Origin: Chloroflexota bacterium
GTDB taxonomy: Bacteria > Chloroflexota > Dormibacteria > CF-121
Length of the DNA stretch: 13,737 nt
Assembly: GCA_005882525.1 (NCBI GenBank)
Contig: VBGO01000003.1
Coordinates: 1-13,737, forward strand
Direction of reading: 5' to 3'
The notes beneath the pieces are model-generated. The model had not been told where the DNA came from. It made no database searches and saw only the letters and a program-made list of their open reading frames with translations. Of this stretch, positions 9,061 to 13,737 are shown in pieces. The position numbers and the translations under genes are program-made. Positions within the stretch are counted from its first letter, which is position 1. Every line of letters starts with the position of its first letter.

Positions 9061-9066
9061 ATTGTA
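9061..9066 (-). promoter_or_regulatory. -10 box (TACAAT) of the YIP1-GH1 operon
   Basis: On the minus strand TACAAT ends 8 nt before ATG 9052, with no SD between. It is the near-consensus half of a back-to-back promoter pair in the 43-bp divergent spacer. No clear -35 element is visible. Confidence 0.6.
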
Positions 9067-9079
9067 GCCGGAAGCCACC

Positions 9080-9085
9080 TATAAT
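9080..9085 (+). promoter_or_regulatory. -10 box (TATAAT) of the flippase gene
   Basis: A perfect TATAAT ends 10 nt before ATG 9096 and no SD intervenes, so the mRNA would be leaderless or nearly so. It lies 13 bp from the opposing TACAAT box, so polymerases bound at the two promoters would overlap. Confidence 0.65.
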
Positions 9086-9095
9086 CCCGCGAGGC

Positions 9096-10649
9096 ATGGC
9101 GTCAGCCGACCCTCCGGACACCAGCGTGCCGAAGATCGCTGGGCTGGCGGACCGCACAACGGCGCTAGTCGGCTGGACGATCGCGTGGCGGGCAACGAGC
9201 GCCGTGGCCACGCTCGCGCTCGGAGCCATCCTGGTTCGCCAGCTGCCGACCAGCGAGTACGGCCGCTACACGCTGGTGCTCAGCGTGCTGGTCTATCTCG
9301 CCTTGCTGGCCACCTTCGGACAGGACCAGGGATTGCTGCGATATCTACCCGAAGTCCTAGGGCGTGGCGATCGGGCCGCGGCGCACGACCTGCTTCGCAA
9401 GAGCGCCATCGCCATGATCATCGTCTGGGCGGTCACCAGCGCAATAATTTTTGCGTTGCGCCCGGTGATAGACAGCGTGCTGCACGCCCATGTGGCCGAC
9501 CTCCTCGCCCTGGGGACGTTCTTGCTGCTGGGGAGCATCGCCGCCGGCGTCCTGTCGTTTGCCCTGGTCGCGATCTACGACATGCGCAGCCAGGCGATCG
9601 CGACGCCGATTGCCGGCGCCCTGACCCTCGCCCTGGCGCTGATCTTTCTTCGCCGCGGCGGGGGCCTCGGCAGCGTGCTCGTCGCCGGTGCCGCCGGCCA
9701 GTCGGCGTTGGCCGGGTTTTATCTATTTATGCTCTTAAGGCGCATTCGTCGCGCCGAGGGCCTGGCCGGCGATCGCGTCGGATGGCGGCGACTACTGGTC
9801 TATGCCAGCGGCTGGCTGCCGAGCCTGCTGATCGCGTCGGCCGTCGGGCTGCAGTTCGAGAGTTTATTTTTACTTAGATTTTCTGGGCCGTCGGCGGTCG
9901 CGTTTTACGACACCGGCTACAACATTCCCCAACGGCTCGTCGCCTTGATTCCCAGCCTGCTGACCGGTGCGTGGGTCGTCGGCACCCTCGAGGGCGGAGA
10001 TTATCAATCCGGTCGTCTGCGAGCCGCCGTGGTTGCCTTTTATAAAGGCATTTTCCTGGTCGCCTGTCCGTTGCTCGTTGCCGGCGGCGCGTTGCTCGGG
10101 CCGTTAATAAATATTCTTTATACAAGCAAGCTGGCGCCCGCGGCGCAAATCGCGCCGATCATGCTGGGATTTTTTATTCTCGCGCTGCTGGTGACGCCCT
10201 GGGGCCTCGTCGTCCGGGTTCGCGAGCTGGCCTGGCTCAACGCTCTGGTCAGCATCGCGCAAGTTGGCTTCGCCGCCGTGGCAGATCTCTGGTTGATCCA
10301 AAGCTTCGGCCTTTTGGGCGCGGTCGCGGCCGTCGGTCTGACGACAGGCCTCACGATCGTGTTGAGCTTTGGCGCCTGGGGCTGGTTCGATCGGGCTTCG
10401 CTCGCGATCCCGTGGCGCTACGGCGTCCGCTGCCTGGCCGCCTCGGCGCCGTTCGGCGGGCTATATGTTCTTTTGCTGGCCCGTGCCGGGTTGCCAGTAC
10501 TGATCGCCGCGGCCGCGTTGGCCACGGTGGCCTGGTTATACCTGGTTCGCGCGTTCCGGCTTTTGTCCCGAGATGAAGTGCCACTCTTGCACGAGAGCCG
10601 CCAGGGGCCGGTGCGTGTTGCCCTGCGCTACCTTGCTAGCGATAAATAA
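9096..10649 (+). CDS. polysaccharide biosynthesis flippase (Wzx/MOP superfamily)
   Basis: This 517-residue polytopic membrane protein has about 12-14 hydrophobic segments spread along its length. The N-terminus (ILVRQLPTSEYGRYTLVLSV at 45-64, then FGQDQGLLRYLPEVLGRGD) is the hallmark of polysaccharide transporters and O-antigen flippases: a first helix, the 'R-LP/G-xEYG-Y' loop, and a later 'Q-G-L-RYLPE' segment. Such proteins flip lipid-linked oligosaccharides across the cytoplasmic membrane for capsule, exopolysaccharide or cell-wall glycan assembly. No glycosyltransferase, polymerase or polyprenyl-phosphate transferase lies nearby, so its substrate cannot be guessed. ATG 9096 follows the TATAAT box by 10 nt. 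Several short AT-rich codon runs occur inside the gene (near 9862-9889 and 10101-10125). Its 3' end overlaps the C39-like gene by 14 bp. Confidence 0.85.
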   Translation: MASADPPDTSVPKIAGLADRTTALVGWTIAWRATSAVATLALGAILVRQLPTSEYGRYTLVLSVLVYLALLATFGQDQGLLRYLPEVLGRGDRAAAHDLLRKSAIAMIIVWAVTSAIIFALRPVIDSVLHAHVADLLALGTFLLLGSIAAGVLSFALVAIYDMRSQAIATPIAGALTLALALIFLRRGGGLGSVLVAGAAGQSALAGFYLFMLLRRIRRAEGLAGDRVGWRRLLVYASGWLPSLLIASAVGLQFESLFLLRFSGPSAVAFYDTGYNIPQRLVALIPSLLTGAWVVGTLEGGDYQSGRLRAAVVAFYKGIFLVACPLLVAGGALLGPLINILYTSKLAPAAQIAPIMLGFFILALLVTPWGLVVRVRELAWLNALVSIAQVGFAAVADLWLIQSFGLLGAVAAVGLTTGLTIVLSFGAWGWFDRASLAIPWRYGVRCLAASAPFGGLYVLLLARAGLPVLIAAAALATVAWLYLVRAFRLLSRDEVPLLHESRQGPVRVALRYLASDK

Positions 10650-11526
10650 CGGCCATGTTGTTGAAGTCAGCCCAGGAACGCTCGAAGACGCCCTTGCTGA
10701 CCCAGTACTGGGTCCCGAATTGGTCATCGTTCACCCGAACCATAGTGCCCGAGACCCCAGTGAGGATCACCGAGTGTTCGGCGAGCGAGTACCGGATGCG
10801 GCGGCCGTCCCAGGCCGTCCAGGTGCCCATCGCCGGCCTCGACCATCGGGCTTCCATCCAGATCTGGACGGGGTGCCGGGCCGCCAGTTCGGCGTAAATC
10901 GTCCCGGGGGAGAAGCCCTCGCCGCCGTAGGCATTGGGCACCCCGTGTGAGCGCGCGATGGCGAGAATCACCGGGTAGTAGACGCCATAGCCCGTCATGG
11001 CCGTCTCGCTGCCGTTCACGCTGCCCACGAAGTTCGTGTACGGGTCACCCCACTGAACAACCCTGCCGTTCGAGACCACGGGCCGTCGCAGGTCCGGATT
11101 TTCGTACGCGAAGAGCGCGTCTTGTGAGTAGTAATGGCCGTAGTAGGCGAGCCCCATCTGGAGGGCTGCGGTTTCACAGTTCAGGTTCCGCGTCTGTCGA
11201 TAGACCGGCACGCCGATCGTGACCGTGGCTGCGGCCGGCGCCCATGAACGCACGACGGCGACCCGGGCCGGAGCCGGCGCCGGCGGCGGTGGCGGCGGTG
11301 GCGGCGGGACGTACTGCTCGTAAATCTCGGTCGGCGTCTGCGGCGCCTCGAGGTCGACGTCATGCTTGATGCGCAGGACTGCCGTCGGCTGCCCCGTGCG
11401 CGGCAGCGCGGTCGTGGCCGCCATCGGCGTGGCCGTCACGCTATGGCCCGGCACCGGGCTCAGCATCAGACTCCCCACCAGGCTCCCGCCAATGACGGCG
11501 GCGGAGGCGAACGTACTGCGCTTCAT
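10636..11526 (-). CDS. secreted C39-like cysteine peptidase with polyproline linker
   Basis: This 296-residue protein starts MKRSTFASAAVIGGSLVGSL, a signal peptide or N-terminal anchor. A low-complexity region follows (about 35-100) with a run of nine prolines (P74-P82) and Ala-Pro repeats, suited to spanning or sitting in the cell wall. Residues about 104-296 form a C39-like papain-fold domain. Visible are VPVYRQTRNLNCETAALQMG (oxyanion Gln111, nucleophile Cys117), AEHSVILTGV (His251) and VRVNDDQFG (Asp267 or Asp268), so the triad looks intact. C39-like enzymes cleave leader peptides or unknown extracytoplasmic substrates. There is no ABC transporter beside it, so this is not a bacteriocin exporter. 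The start is the first ATG with a signal sequence; a possible TAGGTT box lies 15 nt upstream. The gene is convergent with the flippase and divergent from fabG. Confidence 0.8.
   Translation of the reverse strand: MKRSTFASAAVIGGSLVGSLMLSPVPGHSVTATPMAATTALPRTGQPTAVLRIKHDVDLEAPQTPTEIYEQYVPPPPPPPPPAPAPARVAVVRSWAPAAATVTIGVPVYRQTRNLNCETAALQMGLAYYGHYYSQDALFAYENPDLRRPVVSNGRVVQWGDPYTNFVGSVNGSETAMTGYGVYYPVILAIARSHGVPNAYGGEGFSPGTIYAELAARHPVQIWMEARWSRPAMGTWTAWDGRRIRYSLAEHSVILTGVSGTMVRVNDDQFGTQYWVSKGVFERSWADFNNMAVIYR
11281..11307 (-). repeat. 9-bp tandem repeat encoding the polyproline run
   Basis: On the coding (minus) strand the unit CCGCCGCCA occurs twice and a third copy ends in CCG, together encoding Pro74-Pro82. 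Because the unit is a multiple of three, gain or loss of copies would change linker length without a frameshift. Confidence 0.7.
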
Positions 11527-11541
11527 GAAAGTCTTGCGTCC

Positions 11542-11547
11542 AACCTA
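11542..11547 (-). promoter_or_regulatory. possible -10 box (TAGGTT) of the C39-like gene
   Basis: On the minus strand TAGGTT ends 15 nt before ATG 11526, giving a predicted 5' UTR of fewer than 10 nt. The match to consensus is weaker than at other genes and there is no SD. The rest of the 119-bp divergent spacer (11527-11645) holds nothing else I can identify. Confidence 0.3.
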
Positions 11548-11631
11548 ACGGCGCTTCGTTGCGGTGCCGATTTCGAGGCCGCAACTGTCTTCGAGCCGTG
11601 ACTTCAGCGTTTCGTCGAAGCCTCGTGGCGT

Positions 11632-11637
11632 TACTAT
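11632..11637 (+). promoter_or_regulatory. -10 box (TACTAT) of the fabG-like gene
   Basis: TACTAT ends 8 nt before TTG 11646, the same spacing as the other leaderless candidates. GGAG at 11640-11643 is only 2 nt from the TTG, too close to act as an SD. The box favours TTG 11646 over the upstream in-frame GTG 11625, which would put the box inside the coding region. Confidence 0.5.
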
Positions 11638-11645
11638 CTGGAGAC

Positions 11646-12371
11646 TTGCTAAACGAAAAAATCGCGATCGTTACGGGTGCGGGCCGCGGCATCGGTGAGG
11701 GCATCGCCCGAAAGCTGGCTCACGAGGGGGCGATCGTCGTCTGCGCGGATGTAAATTTCTCAGAGGCCGAGCGTGTGGCTCGGGATTGTGGCAAGCAGGC
11801 CAGCGGCGTGCGCCTCGACGTGACGCAGGCCGGCGAGTGCGATGCCATCGTAAAAAATATTCTCGATCGTTATGGCCGCCTGGACATTCTCGTGAATAAT
11901 GCCGGGATCAATCGCGACGCCATGCTGCACAAAATGACCGACGAGCAGTGGCACCAGGTGATTGCCGTAGATTTATCCGGCGTCTTTTTCATGACGCGCG
12001 CCGCCAGCCGCATCATGCGCGCCGCCGGAAGCGGCCGGATCGTGAATATCTCATCGGCCAGCTGGATGGGCAACATCGGCCAGGCCAATTACGCCGCGGC
12101 CAAGGCGGGCGTGGTCGGCCTCAGCCGGACAGCAGCCAAAGAGCTGGCCCGGTCGCAGGTGACGGTCAACGCGATCTGCCCCGGATTTATCGACACAGTC
12201 ATGACCCGAAGCATCCCTGAAGCGATCCGCGAGCAGCAGGTCGCGAAGATCCCGTTGGGCCGAGCCGGCCAGCCGGCCGACGTCGCCGCCGTCGTGGCGT
12301 TTCTGGCATCCGACGAGGCGGGGTACGTGACTGGCGAAGTGATCAACGTCGGCGGCGGCTACGTGCTGTGA
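11646..12371 (+). CDS. fabG: FabG-like 3-oxoacyl-(ACP/CoA) reductase, SDR family
   Basis: This 241-residue classical short-chain dehydrogenase/reductase is cytosolic and NAD(P)H-dependent, reducing 3-oxoacyl thioesters to 3-hydroxyacyl forms or the reverse. It has the cofactor loop TGAGRGIG (10-17), the adenine-pocket Asp in RLDVT (57-61), NNAG (84-87), catalytic Ser136 in NISS, and Tyr149/Lys153 in YAAAK. It ends in the usual PGFIDT, then VTGEVINVGGGYVL. The tetrad Asn of FabG is Asp109 (AVDLSG), a common SDR variant. No acidic residue-38-type motif firmly tells NADH from NADPH. In-frame starts GTG 11625, GTG 11598 and TTG 11559 would add 7-29 unconserved residues. The CoA-transferase starts 32 nt after the stop, which hints at acetoacetyl/3-hydroxybutyryl-CoA metabolism rather than fatty-acid synthesis. 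The symbol marks the family only. Confidence 0.88.
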   Translation: MLNEKIAIVTGAGRGIGEGIARKLAHEGAIVVCADVNFSEAERVARDCGKQASGVRLDVTQAGECDAIVKNILDRYGRLDILVNNAGINRDAMLHKMTDEQWHQVIAVDLSGVFFMTRAASRIMRAAGSGRIVNISSASWMGNIGQANYAAAKAGVVGLSRTAAKELARSQVTVNAICPGFIDTVMTRSIPEAIREQQVAKIPLGRAGQPADVAAVVAFLASDEAGYVTGEVINVGGGYVL

Positions 12372-12403
12372 CGGCTTTGCCCAGTTACGGGTCAGGTTAG
12401 GGG

Positions 12404-13737
12404 GTGAGAATAGCCTCGGTCCAGGAGGCCGTCGCGGCGATCCCCGACGGCGCTACGGTCGCTGTCGACGGATTCACGCTGATGGGCGTCGCTGAGGCGC
12501 TCTACGAAGCCATCGAAGAGAGCTTTCGCAAGTCAGGTCATCCCCGGAATCTTGTCATCGTCCACGCCGCCGGCCAAAGCAATCGCCAGATTGGCTTCGA
12601 GCACTTCGCCGTCGAAGGTCTGGCCAAGCGCATCGTGGGCTCCCACTGGGGGCTGATGCCCAAAATGTCGTCGTTCCTGGGCCAGGGCCTGGCGGAGGCC
12701 GTCTGCCTGCCGCAGGGGCAGATCTCAGGCCTTTATCGAGCCATTGCCGCCGGCCGGCCCGGAAACCTGACGCGCATCGGCCTCGGCACGTTCGTCGATC
12801 CCAGGCTCGAGGCCGGAAAAGTCAACCAACCGGCGCACGACCACGCGCCTGACTACGTCGCGATTGAACGCATCGGCGATCAAGACTTCATGCTTTATCG
12901 CAGCTTCAAGATCGACGTCGGCATCTTCCGGGCCAGTATGGTCGACCAGGATGGCAATTGCTCAATGGACGAAGAAGCCGTCACGCTCGACGCGCTGACG
13001 ATCGCCCAGGCGGCGCATAACTCGTATGGCATCGTGATTTGCCAGGCCAAGAGGCTCGTGCCGCGCGGCGCGATCGCGCCCCGGCAGGTCACCGTCCCCG
13101 GCTGCCTCGTCGACCTGGTCGTCCAGGCGCCCGAGCCGGAGCGCCAGCATCGACAGTCAGACAGTACCTTCTTTGACGAGAGATATATTTCGCCGTCGTC
13201 TGGCACCGAGTTGCCACGCGCGCCGTACTCGACGCGGCTGGCGATCGGCCGCCGCGCAATTAGATTCTTACATCGCGGCGACATCGTGAACATCGGCACG
13301 GGTATTCCGGGCGATAGCGTCGGACCGGCGCTCGCCGAAGCCGGCCTGTCAGACGCGATTACACTCACTGTCGAATCCGGTGTCTACGGCGGCGTACCGG
13401 CCGGCGGCGTGGACTTCGGCATCACAGCGCACCCCACGGCGATCATTCCGCATGCCAGTCAGTTTGATTTCTATAACGGCGGGGGACTGGACGCGACGTT
13501 CATGGGCGCCGGCCAGGTAGATCGCGACGGCAACGTGAACGTGAGTCGGCTCGGCGGCCGCATCATCGGCGCCGGCGGATTTATCGATATTACGCAGAGC
13601 GCAAAGCTGGTCTGTTTTTGCTTCACGCTCGAGGGCCGCAACGAAAAGTTCGTCAATCGCGTCGAGCATATGACGTTCAACGCCGAGCAGGCGCGCAGAA
13701 ATCATCAAGATATTCTTTACGTCACGGAGCGCGCCGT
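12404..13737 (+). CDS. acyl-CoA:carboxylate CoA-transferase, propionate/acetoacetate type (C-terminus beyond window)
   Basis: 444 codons are open to the right edge; family members are about 515-530 residues, so roughly the last 15% is missing. Such family I enzymes move CoA between carboxylic acids through a glutamyl-CoA thioester. The alpha half has VQEAVAAIPDGATVAVDGF (6-24), LPQGQISGLYRAIAAGRPG (102-120), GLGTFVDPR (126-134) and FRASMVDQDGN (175-185). The beta half has RGDIVNIGTGIP (291-302), catalytic Glu324 in TVESGVYGG, FYNGGGLDATFMGAGQVD (356-373) and GNVNVSRLGGR. Fusion of both halves in one chain is typical of Pct/YdiF proteins. GTG 12404 is the first possible start, as an in-frame TAG lies at 12398-12400; the gene is easily missed by ATG-only calling. 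It is probably co-transcribed with the SDR gene. Confidence 0.9.
   Translation, partial: MRIASVQEAVAAIPDGATVAVDGFTLMGVAEALYEAIEESFRKSGHPRNLVIVHAAGQSNRQIGFEHFAVEGLAKRIVGSHWGLMPKMSSFLGQGLAEAVCLPQGQISGLYRAIAAGRPGNLTRIGLGTFVDPRLEAGKVNQPAHDHAPDYVAIERIGDQDFMLYRSFKIDVGIFRASMVDQDGNCSMDEEAVTLDALTIAQAAHNSYGIVICQAKRLVPRGAIAPRQVTVPGCLVDLVVQAPEPERQHRQSDSTFFDERYISPSSGTELPRAPYSTRLAIGRRAIRFLHRGDIVNIGTGIPGDSVGPALAEAGLSDAITLTVESGVYGGVPAGGVDFGITAHPTAIIPHASQFDFYNGGGLDATFMGAGQVDRDGNVNVSRLGGRIIGAGGFIDITQSAKLVCFCFTLEGRNEKFVNRVEHMTFNAEQARRNHQDILYVTERA

Noticed and set aside
8388..9062. Upstream extension of the GH1 reading frame to about 668 residues
   Set aside because: The extra 225 residues are low-complexity and run antiphase through the YIP1 gene on the same strand. 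The GH1 family N-terminus begins exactly at ATG 8387.
9053..9229. N-terminal extension of the YIP1 gene across the flippase start
   Set aside because: It would swallow both divergent promoters and the flippase N-terminus. The family-like sequence starts at ATG 9052, 8 nt after TACAAT.
11559..11645. Longer fabG start at TTG 11559, GTG 11598 or GTG 11625
   Set aside because: The added residues are Arg-rich and unlike SDR N-termini, and they would cover the TACTAT box. GTG 11625 cannot be fully excluded.
8214..13192. Shared 12-mer AGATATATTTCG in GH1 (8214-8225, minus) and the CoA-transferase (13181-13192, plus)
   Set aside because: Both copies encode Arg-Tyr-Ile-Ser in unrelated proteins and lie inside genes. 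A chance match within AT-rich codon runs is more likely than a functional repeat.

Overview
The window is GC-rich, densely coding bacterial chromosomal DNA from a free-living heterotroph. Eleven protein genes cover almost all of it. Most starts have no Shine-Dalgarno sequence. Instead, a TANNNT box sits 7 to 10 nt upstream of the start codon, the arrangement expected of leaderless mRNAs. That style is common in Actinobacteria, Chloroflexi/Dormibacteria-like lineages and Deinococcus-Thermus. No ribosomal or other taxonomic marker is present, so the phylum is an inference. I saw no transposase, integrase, phage gene, CRISPR array, tRNA or rRNA.

Layout. (1) 1-273 (-): the N-terminal part of a secreted protein that runs off the left edge, the only gene with a canonical SD. 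A 164-bp divergent spacer with a 20-bp perfect palindrome follows. (2) 438-4772 and on to 7123 (+): a membrane-fused spermidine-synthase-like protein, the Fe-S carrier ATPase Mrp, a LOG/TIGR00725-like protein, galactokinase (galK) and a large GH2 glycosidase. The last three are joined by 4-nt and 1-nt start/stop overlaps. (3) 7056-9052 (-): a GH1 beta-glycosidase preceded by a YIP1-family membrane protein (ATGA overlap). The GH1 gene converges on the GH2 gene and overlaps it by 68 bp. (4) 9096-10649 (+): a Wzx-like polysaccharide flippase, divergent from YIP1 across a 43-bp spacer holding two -10 boxes. (5) 10636-11526 (-): a secreted C39-like cysteine peptidase with a polyproline linker, overlapping the flippase 3' end by 14 bp. 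(6) 11646-13737 (+): a FabG-like SDR reductase and a propionate/acetoacetate-type CoA-transferase, cut by the right edge.

How the genes may work together. The GH2 enzyme, GH1 enzyme and galactokinase form a plausible oligosaccharide-use module: glycosidases release sugars and GalK phosphorylates galactose. No galT, galE or sugar transporter is visible here. The SDR plus CoA-transferase pair suggests acetoacetyl/3-hydroxyacyl-CoA metabolism. The flippase and the C39 protein are cell-envelope functions. No clearly novel multi-gene defence or mobile system is evident. The most notable signals are the repeated leaderless promoter architecture (including TTG starts), a GH2 enzyme whose acid/base Glu is Asp, the palindrome between the first divergent pair, and the convergent overlaps.
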